Assembly: GCA_025358295.1 (NCBI GenBank)
Contig: JANYJY010000058.1
Span: forward strand, 1 to 51,256
DNA from: Gammaproteobacteria bacterium
GTDB taxonomy: Bacteria > Pseudomonadota > Gammaproteobacteria > Steroidobacterales > Steroidobacteraceae
Direction: 5' to 3'
Length of the DNA stretch: 51,256 bases
The notes below the pieces were generated by a model that was not told where the DNA came from, did no database searches, and saw nothing but the letters and a program-made list of their open reading frames with translations. Numbering within the stretch: the first letter of the stretch is position 1; every line of letters begins with the position of its first letter. Shown in pieces: positions 25,362-34,370 of the stretch. A program made the position numbers and the translations under genes.

Positions 25362-26723
25362 TCAGCGGACGGAGAGAAAGATAATGACGATGGCCAAGGG
25401 CACGACGTAGCGCACCAGTGCGCGCCAGGCGTTGTAAGCGAAACCGCTTCCCAAGCCCAACTCCCGGGACGTGGCTTCCCGCGACAGCGCCCAACCGGCG
25501 ATCAGCGCCACCATGAGGCCGCCGGCGGGCATCATGATATTCGACGTGAGGTAGTCGAGCAGCTCAAAGGGTGTTTTTGACGATGAAATGCCAAATAACC
25601 GCAGCGGGTACACAGCGCTCCAGCGGTTGAATGACAGCACGGTCACTATGCCCGCCAGCCAGATCAGCACGGCGCCTCCGTACGCGACCAGGCGGCGGGA
25701 AAGTCCGGTGTACTCCTGCAGGACGGACACGACGGTCTCGAAAATCACGGTGGTTGCCGTGATCGCGGCGAACGACAGGGTCAGGAACAATGCGGTGCCG
25801 AACACCTGTCCATAGGGCATTTGCCCAAATGCCACGGGCAGGGTGACGAAAATCAGGCCCGGGCCCTGGGTGGGTGCGAGGCCATAGGTGAACACCAAGG
25901 GAAAGATCGACAGACCCGCGACCAGCGCCACCAATCCCTGAGCAAAGGCGACGGTGAAAACTGCCCGCGGAATCGAGTATTCGGGCTTCATATAGGCCCC
26001 CATGGTCAGCATCACGCCGACCCCGATGCCCAGCGAGAAAAACGCCTGCCCCACCGCGGTCACGACCACGGCCGGCGTCAATCGCGACCAATCGATGGTG
26101 AACAAGAAGCGCAACGCCGCGCCGATATCCGCGAAACAGACCGAATAAACGAGCAAGCAGACCAGAATGACCAGGCGCGTGGGCGTGAGTACCCCCGAGA
26201 CCCGCTCGATGCCCTTGTTCACGCCGAGCGCGACGACGGCTGCGGTAACCGCGAGAATCACGCCCGAATAGAAAAGCATGCCCTTGGGATCGGCGAGCAT
26301 GTCCCGGTACGCCGCCGCCGAGCCCGCGGCATCGATTCCCTTGAATCCGCCTTTCAAGCCGAATACAAAATAGTTCACCATCCAGCCGCAGACGACGCAG
26401 TAATAGCTCAAAATCAAGAACACCGCGACCGTCGCCATGATCCCGAAAATCTTCCAAAACGGCGCTATGCCGTCGCGCGCCACCAGGACATTCAAGGTGC
26501 CGATGGCGCTCTTGCCGCCGTGCCGGCCAATGAGCATCTCGGCCATCAATGCGGGAATGGCGACGACTATCAGGGCAATGAAATACAGGGCGACGAACAA
26601 GCCTCCGCCGTTCGCACCCGCGAGGTAGCTGAACTTCCACACATTGGCAATGCCCGCTTCGGTGCCGATGGCGATGATGAGAAACAGGAGATTGGAGGAC
26701 CAGCGATTGGAAGTCGTATTCAA
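25362..26723 (-). CDS. Neurotransmitter:sodium symporter family transporter
   Basis: This 453-residue membrane protein of the SNF/NSS family (LeuT, MhsT) couples Na+ to amino-acid uptake. The first transmembrane helix with its unwound centre is plain: 'IIAIGTEAGIANVWKFSYLAGANGGGLFVALYFIAL'. About eleven helices follow, as in many bacterial members. It ends the minus-strand hydroxyproline gene series after the GntR regulator (126-base gap), so proline or hydroxyproline is the natural candidate substrate, though the sequence itself does not show it. A weak separate promoter could lie in the gap. Confidence 0.9.
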   Translation of the reverse strand: MNTTSNRWSSNLLFLIIAIGTEAGIANVWKFSYLAGANGGGLFVALYFIALIVVAIPALMAEMLIGRHGGKSAIGTLNVLVARDGIAPFWKIFGIMATVAVFLILSYYCVVCGWMVNYFVFGLKGGFKGIDAAGSAAAYRDMLADPKGMLFYSGVILAVTAAVVALGVNKGIERVSGVLTPTRLVILVCLLVYSVCFADIGAALRFLFTIDWSRLTPAVVVTAVGQAFFSLGIGVGVMLTMGAYMKPEYSIPRAVFTVAFAQGLVALVAGLSIFPLVFTYGLAPTQGPGLIFVTLPVAFGQMPYGQVFGTALFLTLSFAAITATTVIFETVVSVLQEYTGLSRRLVAYGGAVLIWLAGIVTVLSFNRWSAVYPLRLFGISSSKTPFELLDYLTSNIMMPAGGLMVALIAGWALSREATSRELGLGSGFAYNAWRALVRYVVPLAIVIIFLSVR

Positions 26724-26849
26724 TTCAAAGTACCCATCGAGTCTGTCTGGCGGAATGCACTCCTCGATATCCTGGCACGAAATCGCGGTTCGCGTCGGAC
26801 GGTGCCGCGCGCCTCACACGAATTTTGTGCACTTTTATGCGGTTGCCGG

Positions 26850-27509
26850 TCACCGCATAGGCGCAGACATGACCCGCACCAGGTCGTCGTGCGTGGACTC
26901 GATGTGCGCGTGAACCAGGGTGCGAGTTTCCTTTGATTTGCCCGCGGTCCAGGCTTTCAACAGCAATGCGTGTTCGCGCGCCGCGCGCTTGACCCGGCCC
27001 TCCGGGCGCAGATGGGCCTGCACGTAGCGCTGCGCGAGGGTGTGCAACCGGCTCAAAATCTCGGCCGCCACGGGCTGCCGGCGCGGCACCACGAGCAGAA
27101 GATGGAACTCGCGATTCAGCCGGCCGGAAGCTGAGAACTCTTCGTTGCCGAGGGCATCATTCAGTTGCTCGAGCGCCTTGCGCGCGGCGGCGTGATCCGC
27201 CGCAGTCGCAAGTTTCGCGGCTTGCACGACGGCGGCGGGTTCAATCCGCAGACGCAGATTGAAAACCTCATCCAGCTCGCCGATGGTCAGCGGACGCACC
27301 TGGAAGCCTCGATGGGGAAAAATGTTGACCAGTCCCTCGGCCTGCAGCTGCACCAGCGCCTCGCGCACCGGGATCTTGCTGGTGCCGAATTCGGACGCCA
27401 ATGTATCTTGTCGCAGCGCCGAGCCGGGTGCATAGGTGCCTGACAGGATGCGGTCGCGAAAACGCACCAGGAGCTGGCTGGTCACCGATTGCACCAGCGG
27501 TTCGCTCAC
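26850..27509 (-). CDS. GntR-family (FCD) transcriptional regulator
   Basis: This 219-residue regulator has a winged-helix domain ('GSALRQDTLASEFGTSKIPVREALVQLQAEGLVNIFPHRGFQV') and an all-helical FCD effector domain ('LRLRIEPAAVVQAAKL', 'NREFHLLLV', 'EHALLLKAW'). The GTG start overlaps the epimerase stop as GTGA. FCD regulators usually sense the pathway substrate or an intermediate, here probably hydroxyproline or its product. A GTATAC-centred palindrome between the divergent catabolic genes (29383-29394) is the likely operator. Confidence 0.9.
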   Translation of the reverse strand: MSEPLVQSVTSQLLVRFRDRILSGTYAPGSALRQDTLASEFGTSKIPVREALVQLQAEGLVNIFPHRGFQVRPLTIGELDEVFNLRLRIEPAAVVQAAKLATAADHAAARKALEQLNDALGNEEFSASGRLNREFHLLLVVPRRQPVAAEILSRLHTLAQRYVQAHLRPEGRVKRAAREHALLLKAWTAGKSKETRTLVHAHIESTHDDLVRVMSAPMR

Positions 27510-28438
27510 GCGCGGATGCCCCAACAGAAAGGATCCTCAGGGTCGCAATGCAGCACCGACTCCCCGGTCACGTACGCCGTGCCCGTGATCGAGGGCGCGA
27601 TCTGCCCCTTGTCGCGATCGAGCCAGCGGTAGCGGCCTTCGAAGGTGCTGCCGATCAAGCTCTCTTGGACCCACACATCGCCTTCAAGGAGTTTGCCGTC
27701 CGCGGCGAGACAGGCGAGCTTTGCGCTCGTGCCCGTGCCGCAGGGCGAGCGGTCGTAGGCCTTACCGGGACACAGGACGAAATTCCGGCTGTCGGCGCCG
27801 CGCAATGTCGAGGCAGAGAACAGCTCGATATGATCGACTTGCGGATGGCCTTGGGCATTGATGGCAGCGCGCACTCGCCAGGAGAAGTCGGTCAGGGCCT
27901 CGACATGGGGCAAATCGATGACCTGATTGTGCTCGGAGATCAAAAAAAACCAATTCCCTCCCCAGGCGACATCGCCGGTCACCGCGCCGATGCCGGGAAC
28001 CTCCACCGCCAGCCGCCGCACTGAACGGTAGCTCATCACATTGGCCACGCTGATCCGCCCATCGGGATGCAGCTGCGCCTCGATGGGTCCCACGGGCGTA
28101 TCGATCTTCACCGTTCCGGGCACCAAGCTGCCGGCATGCTTGAGCGAAGCGATCAAGCCGATCGTGCCGTGCCCGCACATGCCCAGATAATCCACATTGT
28201 TGAAGAAGATGACGCCCAGATCGCAGTCGGCGCGATCCGGTTTGACCAGCATGGCGCCAACCAGGGGATCGGAGCCGCGCGGTTCATTGACGATGGCCGA
28301 ACGATAGGCATCGAAGCGCTCGCGAAAGCGCTGCACGCGGCCCGCCAGCGGCCCGTCGCCTAAATCCGGGCCGCCCTCGAGCACGAGGCGCGTGGGCTCG
28401 CCGCCAGTATGCGAATCGATGACGCGGATGCGTTGCAT
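27506..28438 (-). CDS. 4-hydroxyproline 2-epimerase (proline racemase family)
   Basis: This 310-residue proline-racemase-fold enzyme has both catalytic cysteines: C88 in 'MCGHGTIG' and C233 in 'SPCGTGTSA'. Two cysteines give a racemase/epimerase; a Ser or Thr in the first position would give the dehydratase. Context favours conversion of trans-4-hydroxy-L-proline to cis-4-hydroxy-D-proline over proline racemisation: it overlaps a DHDPS-like gene by one base (TGATG) and a GntR regulator by four, and is divergent from a D-amino-acid dehydrogenase. This is the first step of the bacterial hydroxyproline pathway in the cytoplasm. Confidence 0.9.
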   Translation of the reverse strand: MQRIRVIDSHTGGEPTRLVLEGGPDLGDGPLAGRVQRFRERFDAYRSAIVNEPRGSDPLVGAMLVKPDRADCDLGVIFFNNVDYLGMCGHGTIGLIASLKHAGSLVPGTVKIDTPVGPIEAQLHPDGRISVANVMSYRSVRRLAVEVPGIGAVTGDVAWGGNWFFLISEHNQVIDLPHVEALTDFSWRVRAAINAQGHPQVDHIELFSASTLRGADSRNFVLCPGKAYDRSPCGTGTSAKLACLAADGKLLEGDVWVQESLIGSTFEGRYRWLDRDKGQIAPSITGTAYVTGESVLHCDPEDPFCWGIRA

Positions 28439-29343
28439 CAGCGAGGGCGCGAGTCCCGCGCCCGCTCCACCATGTCGATCACGGCCGCGCGGCGCACGCC
28501 CGTCAGCGGCAGGCGCGGCGGTCGAACGCGCTCCGAGCCTCGACCCATGACTTGTTCGGCCAACTTGATCGACTGCACCAGATCGTGCTCGGCGTCCAAG
28601 TGCAGCAAGGGCATGAACCAGCGGTAGATCTTGCGTGCCGTCGCGAGATCGCCTTTATTGAGCGCCTCATAGAGCAGCAGCGATTCGACCGGAAATGCAT
28701 TGGTGAGACCGGAAACCCAGCCTTTCGCGCCCAGCGTCAGGCCCTCGAACGCGATGTCGTCGAGGCCGGCGAACAGCACGAATCGCTCGCCGAAGGCATT
28801 GAAAATGTCGGTGAAGCGGCGCGAATCGGGCGCCGATTCCTTGATCGACACAATGGTCGGTACTTCGGCCAGACGACCGAGAGTGGCCATATCGATGTTC
28901 ACTCGGTACGAGGGAGGATTGTTATAGAGCATGATGGGTAATCCCGATGCAGCCGCCACGGTGCGGAAGTGATATTCCAGCTCTTCAGGCTTGGGCACAT
29001 ACACCATGGCGGGCAACACCATCAGCCCGGCAGCACCGAGGCGTTCGGCGTCGCGCGCAAACTGTGCCGCAGCGCCCGTCGTGAATTCAGAGACGCCGAC
29101 AATGACGGGCACCTTCGATCCCGCCACCTCCACCGCGGCAGCGAGCACTTTGCGCTTCTCTTCGGCCGTCAGGGAGTTGCCCTCACCGACCGTGCCCATG
29201 AGCACGAGACCGTGGACACCGTCGTCGAGCAAGGCCTTTTGTACCCGCTGCGTGGCCGTCAAATCGACCTCCAAAGCGGCATTGAACTGCGTGGTGGCGG
29301 CCGGAAACACACCGGACCAATTGCATGAAATCGGAGTAACCAT
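28438..29343 (-). CDS. DHDPS-family lyase/deaminase, probable pyrroline-4-hydroxy-2-carboxylate deaminase
   Basis: This 301-residue Schiff-base aldolase fold has Lys168 ('VSIKES') as the imine-forming residue and Tyr140 in 'IMLYNNPP'. 'LMGTVGEGNSLT' corresponds to the DHDPS 'GTTGEsxTL' substrate loop. In hydroxyproline clusters this family member removes ammonia and water from 1-pyrroline-4-hydroxy-2-carboxylate to give 2-oxoglutarate semialdehyde. The ATG at 29343 is preceded by AAGGA at 5 bases; an upstream ATG at 29358 is possible. Linkage to the epimerase and the FAD dehydrogenase supports this role over lysine synthesis or sialate metabolism. Confidence 0.85.
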   Translation of the reverse strand: MVTPISCNWSGVFPAATTQFNAALEVDLTATQRVQKALLDDGVHGLVLMGTVGEGNSLTAEEKRKVLAAAVEVAGSKVPVIVGVSEFTTGAAAQFARDAERLGAAGLMVLPAMVYVPKPEELEYHFRTVAAASGLPIMLYNNPPSYRVNIDMATLGRLAEVPTIVSIKESAPDSRRFTDIFNAFGERFVLFAGLDDIAFEGLTLGAKGWVSGLTNAFPVESLLLYEALNKGDLATARKIYRWFMPLLHLDAEHDLVQSIKLAEQVMGRGSERVRPPRLPLTGVRRAAVIDMVERARDSRPR

Positions 29344-29382
29344 GAGATCCTTCGTCATTAATCGTTGCTTGCGGGATCGTAG

Positions 29383-29394
29383 ATCGTATACGGT
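29383..29394. promoter_or_regulatory. Candidate GntR/FCD operator (GTATAC palindrome)
   Basis: ATCGTATACGGT, with perfect core CGTATACG at 29385-29392, in the 51-base gap between the divergent deaminase and FAD dehydrogenase genes. GTATAC centres are common in FCD-type GntR operators, and the GntR gene is in the deaminase operon. It abuts the ATG at 29395, so the plus-strand gene would have a very short leader, or would start at the ATG at 29401. Confidence 0.5.
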
Positions 29395-30651
29395 ATGGCC
29401 ATGGATGAGCAAGATACGATCGCAGTCATCGGCGCCGGGGTAATCGGCGCGGCGGTGACCCTGGCATTGGCGCGCGAGGGGCGGCGGGTCATGCTGCTGG
29501 ATCGCGCGGCGCCGGGAGTGGCGGGTGCGAGCTTCGGCAATGTCGGTCATATCGCCGCGGAATTGGTGCAGCCGCTGCCCTCCCCGGCCCTGCTGTTCGG
29601 ATTCTGGCGCGAGCTGGTCCGCTTCGGCGGCGCGCTCGACCTCCCGCCGAGCCGGGCGCTCGGCATGCTGCCGTGGATAACGCGGTTCGCAGCAGCGGCG
29701 TTCCGGCGCGCCGAGAACACACAGCACTTGGCGCCCTTGGTGCTGCCGGCCGCGGCCCAGTGGTCGGCCTGGCTCGAGGCCATCGGGCGCCCCGACTTGT
29801 TGCGCCGCCAGGGTCACTACGAAATCGAATTCGGTGCGCGAGGACACGCCGTCATGCAAGCGCAGGCACTCGCCATGGCACAACTCGGCGTCAAAACCCG
29901 GCCGGTTTCTGCCGAGGAATTGCTGCCCTTGCAAAAAGCGGCGGGCGCGGACATGTCCGCCGGACTGTGGTTCGAGAATTCAGCGCATGTCATCGATCCG
30001 CTGCACGCAGTACAGGCCTTCACCGATGCGGCCATCGCCAGCCACGCCACGTTCACCGAACTCGAGGTCCGTTCTCTGCGGGCCCGCGGCGATAAAATTG
30101 AGATATTGAGTGAACGTGAGCCGTTGCAGGTCGGCACCGTAGTAGTGTGCGCAGGCATGGGTTCCGAGGCGCTGCTTGCGCCCTTCGGGCTGCACGCGCC
30201 GCTGCAATCCGTGCGCGGTTACCATGTCGAGCTTCCCGGACATGCGCCCTTTCTGGATGCCCCGGTGGTGTACACCCGCGAACACACCCTGGTCACTCCC
30301 ATGGACGGGCGCTTACGCGCGTCGAGCTATATGGAATTCGCCGCGGCCGATGCGCCTGCCGACCCGCGCAAGCCTGCGGCCCTGCGCAAAACAGTGCGCA
30401 AGCTCGGCTATGCCTGCGATCCTGAAGGCGCTAGCTGGGTCGGCTCGCGGCCGATTCTGCCGGACTATTTGCCGGGGATCGGCCGCGCGCCCGGCCCGGC
30501 GAAATTGTTCTATGCAGTCGGACACCAGCACATTGGCCTGACTCTCGCACCGATCACAGCGGAGTTGGTGGCCGATCTGGTGGCCGAGCGCACGCCGCGC
30601 CTGCCGGTGGCAGCTTTCGACCTGCAGCGTTTCGGCGCTGCCGCTCCCTGA
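29395..30651 (+). CDS. FAD-dependent D-amino-acid dehydrogenase, probable D-hydroxyproline dehydrogenase
   Basis: This 418-residue DAO-family flavoprotein has the FAD Rossmann motif 'IAVIGAGVIGAAVTLALAREGRRVMLLDR' and the C-terminal substrate/FAD segment 'GVRPILPDY'-like 'WVGSRPILPDYLPGIG...GHQHIGLTLAPITAELVADLV' seen in DadA/LhpB proteins. The predicted reaction is oxidation of cis-4-hydroxy-D-proline to 1-pyrroline-4-hydroxy-2-carboxylate with electrons to the respiratory chain. It is divergent from the deaminase-epimerase-GntR genes. An alternative ATG lies two codons later at 29401. It starts the plus-strand run with DUF885 and TauE/SafE genes. Confidence 0.88.
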   Translation: MAMDEQDTIAVIGAGVIGAAVTLALAREGRRVMLLDRAAPGVAGASFGNVGHIAAELVQPLPSPALLFGFWRELVRFGGALDLPPSRALGMLPWITRFAAAAFRRAENTQHLAPLVLPAAAQWSAWLEAIGRPDLLRRQGHYEIEFGARGHAVMQAQALAMAQLGVKTRPVSAEELLPLQKAAGADMSAGLWFENSAHVIDPLHAVQAFTDAAIASHATFTELEVRSLRARGDKIEILSEREPLQVGTVVVCAGMGSEALLAPFGLHAPLQSVRGYHVELPGHAPFLDAPVVYTREHTLVTPMDGRLRASSYMEFAAADAPADPRKPAALRKTVRKLGYACDPEGASWVGSRPILPDYLPGIGRAPGPAKLFYAVGHQHIGLTLAPITAELVADLVAERTPRLPVAAFDLQRFGAAAP

Positions 30652-30686
30652 TTTCGATCAACGCTACGCTCATGAAGGGATCCGCT

Positions 30687-32441
30687 ATGCAATCACTGTC
30701 TCCTTGGCTCTTGGCCGCGACATGCGCCGCTCTGGTCGGGTTGTCCGGCAATGCAGCGATGGCCGGCGATGCCGACGCCGCCTTGCGATCGATCTACGTC
30801 GCCGAGTGGCAGTGGCGCAACGAGCAGCTGCCGGACACGGAGGATTCGCAGCATTCCATACGGGATCATTTGCCCAAGGTTGATCCGGCAAGCCAGGAAA
30901 TGCGGCTGCGCATGTGGCAGGACGTGTTGCGAAAACTGGACTCGATCTCCCGAGCGCAACTCTCGCCCACCGAGCAATTGAACTACGATGTTTATCGCCC
31001 GCAAATTCAGGCGCTGATCGCCGATCAACAATTCCGCGGTTTCGAGATGCCGGCCAATGCCGACACATCTTTCTGGACGGACTTGGGCTACACGGCTCGC
31101 CGCCCTTTCAGCAGCATCAAGGATTACCGCAACTGGATCGGGCTGATGAAGGATATTCCTCGGTATTTTCGCGAGCAAACGGCGGAAATGCGTGAGGGCA
31201 TGAAGCGCGGCTTCACGCCGCCGCGAGTGACCATGCAGGGCCGCGACGCATCGCTCACGGCGGTCACCGATGCAGCGCCGGAGGCGAGTCTCTTCTATAC
31301 GCCGTTCAAGGACATGCCGGGGATAGCGGAGACCGAACGGGTCAACCTGCGTGCGCAGGCGATCGCCATCATCCGCGACTCCGTGCAGCCGGCGTACCGG
31401 GATCTGTTGAAATTCGTACGCACCGAATACCTGCCCGGCTCGCGCACCACGCTTGCGGCCTACGATCTGCCACACGGCAAGGCCTTCTATCGCGCCAAGA
31501 TCCTGGAATTCACCACTCTGGACGAAGACCCCGCCGTCATCCACGCATTCGGCGAGTCCGAGGTGAAACGCCTGCATGAACAGATGCTCGACGTCATGAA
31601 GGAAACCGGCTTCACCGGAGATTTCACCGCGTTTCTGAAATTTCTGCGCTCAGACCCGCGCTTCTTCGCCAAGACGCCCGAAGAACTTCTGATGCACGCG
31701 GCATGGATCGCCAAACGCTTCGACGGCAAGGCGTCCCAGTACTTCGGGATGCTGCCGCGAGCCCGATTTGCCATCCGGCCCGTACCCGACGATCTGGCGC
31801 CGTTCTACACTGCGGGACGCGGTGGCCCCGGTCTGTACCTGGTCAACACCTACGATTTGCCGAGTCGCCCTCTCTACAATCTCACCGCGCTGACTCTGCA
31901 CGAGTCCGCGCCTGGACACGCCTTCCAGATGCCGCTCGCGCTCGAACACAAGGATCAGCCGGAGTTTCGCCAACATACTTATATCTCCGCCTATGGCGAG
32001 GGATGGGCGCTGTACTGCGAATCGCTGGGTCAGGAAATGGGCATGTACGAGACGCCGTATGACCGCTTCGGCATGCTCAACTACCAGATCTGGCGCGCCG
32101 CGCGTCTGGTGATCGATACGGGAATCCATTCGCAGGGCTGGAGCCGCGAAAGGGCCGTTGCCTATCTGCGCGACGTGTCGGCGATGCCGGCGCACGAAAT
32201 CGAGACCGAAATCGACCGCTACATTGCCTGGCCCGCGCAGGCCCTGTCCTACTATCTTGGTGAGGACGCCATTCTCAAGGCGCGCGCCAAAGCGGAGAAG
32301 GCATTGGGACCGCAATTCAATCTGCGGGCATTCCACGACACGGTGCTGGAGCTCGGGTCGGTGCCGCTGCCGGCAATGGCGGCGCGCATCGATGGTTTCA
32401 TTGCCGGGGGCGGGAAGGGCCCCTATCCGGACATGGAATAA
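30687..32441 (+). CDS. Exported DUF885 peptidase-like protein
   Basis: This 584-residue single-domain DUF885 protein has a signal peptide ('SPWLLAATCAALVGLSGNAAMAG'). The motif is 'HESAPGHAFQ' at residues 405-414, with 'YGEGWALYCESLG', 'DTGIHSQGW' and 'YIAWPAQALSYYLGE' in order. Compared with the double protein at 18790-22356, the first glycine after HE is Ser and the second His of GHH is Ala, while HE and GH are kept. The ATG at 30687 is chosen for the AAGGGA 7 bases upstream; 30672 is possible. It follows the D-hydroxyproline dehydrogenase by 35 bases, suggesting it releases hydroxyproline from peptides in the periplasm. Confidence 0.87.
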   Translation: MQSLSPWLLAATCAALVGLSGNAAMAGDADAALRSIYVAEWQWRNEQLPDTEDSQHSIRDHLPKVDPASQEMRLRMWQDVLRKLDSISRAQLSPTEQLNYDVYRPQIQALIADQQFRGFEMPANADTSFWTDLGYTARRPFSSIKDYRNWIGLMKDIPRYFREQTAEMREGMKRGFTPPRVTMQGRDASLTAVTDAAPEASLFYTPFKDMPGIAETERVNLRAQAIAIIRDSVQPAYRDLLKFVRTEYLPGSRTTLAAYDLPHGKAFYRAKILEFTTLDEDPAVIHAFGESEVKRLHEQMLDVMKETGFTGDFTAFLKFLRSDPRFFAKTPEELLMHAAWIAKRFDGKASQYFGMLPRARFAIRPVPDDLAPFYTAGRGGPGLYLVNTYDLPSRPLYNLTALTLHESAPGHAFQMPLALEHKDQPEFRQHTYISAYGEGWALYCESLGQEMGMYETPYDRFGMLNYQIWRAARLVIDTGIHSQGWSRERAVAYLRDVSAMPAHEIETEIDRYIAWPAQALSYYLGEDAILKARAKAEKALGPQFNLRAFHDTVLELGSVPLPAMAARIDGFIAGGGKGPYPDME

Positions 32442-33391
32442 TGCTCGCCATGAACATCGGTACGATTGGCCTCCTGTCGACCCTCACCATTGTCGGCATT
32501 GCCTACATTGCCTCGTGGTGGAAGCTGGAGCGCGCCCGCGCAGACACCCTGGCCGCGAATCCGGATGAGCCGGCCGCGGGGCAGTCCCGCAGCATGCACT
32601 TCGCCGATCTCATCGTGGGATTCGTCACCAATTTCTTCGACACCCTCGGCATCGGCTCGTTTGCGCCGACCACGGCGTACTTCAAGCTTCGTGGGCGCAT
32701 GCCCGATGAGCAAATTCCCGGCACCTTGAATGCGGGTCAGGCCTTGCCCACGATGACGCAGGCGTTGATTTTCATCTCCATCGTCAGCGTGGATCTGTGG
32801 ACGATGGTCAGTATGATCGGCGCGGCGGTGCTGGGCGCCTGGTTCGGGGTCGGATGGGTGTCGAAGCTGTCGCGGCGCTCGATTCAACTCGGCATGGGCG
32901 TGGCCCTGTTATGCGCCGCCGCTCTTTTTTTGGCCAGCAATTTGCACTGGATGCCGGGCGGCGGTGAGGCTCTGAAACTGACGGGACCCCTCTTGGTCGT
33001 GGCGATTGTCATCAACGCCTTTCTGGGCGCGTTGATGATGCTGGGCGTGGGCCTGTATGCGCCCTGCCTGATCTTGGTCAGCCTGCTTGGAATGAGCCCG
33101 CTCGCCGCCTTTCCCATCATGTCAGGATCCTGCGGACTGCTGATGCCCGTCGGCGGTGTCCGCTTCGTGCGCAGCGGCCGCTACAATCTCGGCGCGGCGT
33201 TGGGTCTTGCGCTCGGCGGAATTCCCGGTGTGCTGGTGGCCGCCTACATTGTGAAATCCCTGCCGATCGCGTGGCTGCGCTGGCTGGTGCTGGTGGTGGT
33301 GCTGTACGCGGCCATCGCCATGTTGAGGTCGGCGCGGCAAACCGGCGCCGCCCCGGCGGCCCCTTCCGGCGCGGCATCTTCAGGGCAATGA
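32441..33391 (+). CDS. TauE/SafE-family membrane protein
   Basis: This 316-residue protein has about eight membrane segments and belongs to the TauE/SafE permease superfamily, although its repeats are less canonical than those of the 12091-12903 protein: 'LIVGFVTNFFDTLGIGSFAPTTAYFKL' and 'VAIVINAFLGALMMLGVGLYAPCLILVSLLGM'. It overlaps the DUF885 stop by one base (TAATG), so they are coupled. The substrate is unknown; export of an anion or amino-acid derivative is possible. Confidence 0.8.
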   Translation: MLAMNIGTIGLLSTLTIVGIAYIASWWKLERARADTLAANPDEPAAGQSRSMHFADLIVGFVTNFFDTLGIGSFAPTTAYFKLRGRMPDEQIPGTLNAGQALPTMTQALIFISIVSVDLWTMVSMIGAAVLGAWFGVGWVSKLSRRSIQLGMGVALLCAAALFLASNLHWMPGGGEALKLTGPLLVVAIVINAFLGALMMLGVGLYAPCLILVSLLGMSPLAAFPIMSGSCGLLMPVGGVRFVRSGRYNLGAALGLALGGIPGVLVAAYIVKSLPIAWLRWLVLVVVLYAAIAMLRSARQTGAAPAAPSGAASSGQ

Positions 33392-33437
33392 ATTATGTGA
33401 TGCGATCCATGGTGCCTCCAATTGCCGGTTTTCTCGG

Positions 33438-33455
33438 CTATCGCCCATGCGATAG
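33438..33455. promoter_or_regulatory. Inverted repeat upstream of the cyanophycin genes
   Basis: CTATCGC-CCAT-GCGATAG, a perfect 7-base inverted repeat in the 108-base gap between the TauE/SafE stop and the cyanophycinase ATG (45 bases upstream of the ATG). There is no T-tract, so an operator is more likely than a terminator. Confidence 0.4.
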
Positions 33456-33499
33456 GCTCGATATCATGAGCCCTTAGCTCTTGGAGACGCCCGACATCC

Positions 33500-34339
33500 A
33501 TGCCAAGTAAAATTCCCGAAGGTGAGACCCGCGGCTGGATCGTGCCCATCGGTGGTGCCGAGAACAAGGAAAACGACCGCCACATACTCGAGCGCTTCAT
33601 ACGGGTCTCGGGTGGCGAGCATGCCGATATCGTGGTGATCCCCACCGCCAGCCGGATGCACGAGACCGGCCCGCGCTACGAGAAGCTCTTCAATGACTTG
33701 GGCGCAGCCCAGGTAACCGTCATGGATTTCGACACCCGCCGCGACTGCCATGAAGCCGGGCGGTTGCGCCGCCTCGAGGAGGCAACGGGCATATTCTTCA
33801 CCGGCGGCAACCAATTACGCCTGACCACCTTGCTCGGCGGCACGCCGGTCGCAAAACTCATTCGCGTGCGCAATGCCAACGGCGTCACGGTAGGCGGGAC
33901 CAGCGCGGGCGCCAGCATTTTGAGCGAACACATGATCGCCTTCGGCGACGAGGGCGCGTCGGTGGTCTCGGGCAGCGTGCGGCTCGCGCCGGGGTTGGGA
34001 CTCACCAACCGGTTCATCATCGATCAACACTTCCGCCAGCGTGACCGCCTCGGCCGCCTGATTACGGCCCTGTCCTATAACCCATTTGCGGTGGGGATAG
34101 GGCTCGACGAGGACACGGCTGCCTTCATTGGTCCGGACGAGACCATCGAAGTCGAGGGCAGCGGCGGCGTGACCGTAGTGGACGCGTCCGACCTCACTTA
34201 TTCGTCTATCGGCGAAGTCAGTGAAGGCCAGCCGGTGTGTATGCTCGGCCTGCGGTTGCACATTCTGGTTGCCGGTGCGACATTCAACCTGCACACACGA
34301 CTGGCGGCTGCCGGTGGGCTGGTGCAAGCTAAGGAATAA
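33500..34339 (+). CDS. cphB: Cyanophycinase
   Basis: This 279-residue S51-family serine exopeptidase cleaves beta-Asp-Arg dipeptides from cyanophycin. The nucleophile is Ser135 in 'VGGTSAGASI'; 'FFTGGNQLRLT' (Gln105) and the opening 'WIVPIGGAENK' are family signatures. The length is normal for intracellular forms and there is no signal peptide. It is the first of three cyanophycin genes, 31 bases ahead of cphA. An isoaspartyl dipeptidase to finish degradation is not evident in the window. Confidence 0.95.
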   Translation: MPSKIPEGETRGWIVPIGGAENKENDRHILERFIRVSGGEHADIVVIPTASRMHETGPRYEKLFNDLGAAQVTVMDFDTRRDCHEAGRLRRLEEATGIFFTGGNQLRLTTLLGGTPVAKLIRVRNANGVTVGGTSAGASILSEHMIAFGDEGASVVSGSVRLAPGLGLTNRFIIDQHFRQRDRLGRLITALSYNPFAVGIGLDEDTAAFIGPDETIEVEGSGGVTVVDASDLTYSSIGEVSEGQPVCMLGLRLHILVAGATFNLHTRLAAAGGLVQAKE

Positions 34340-34370
34340 CAGGGCCGCATGTGCGGCGGAGTATCGCACC

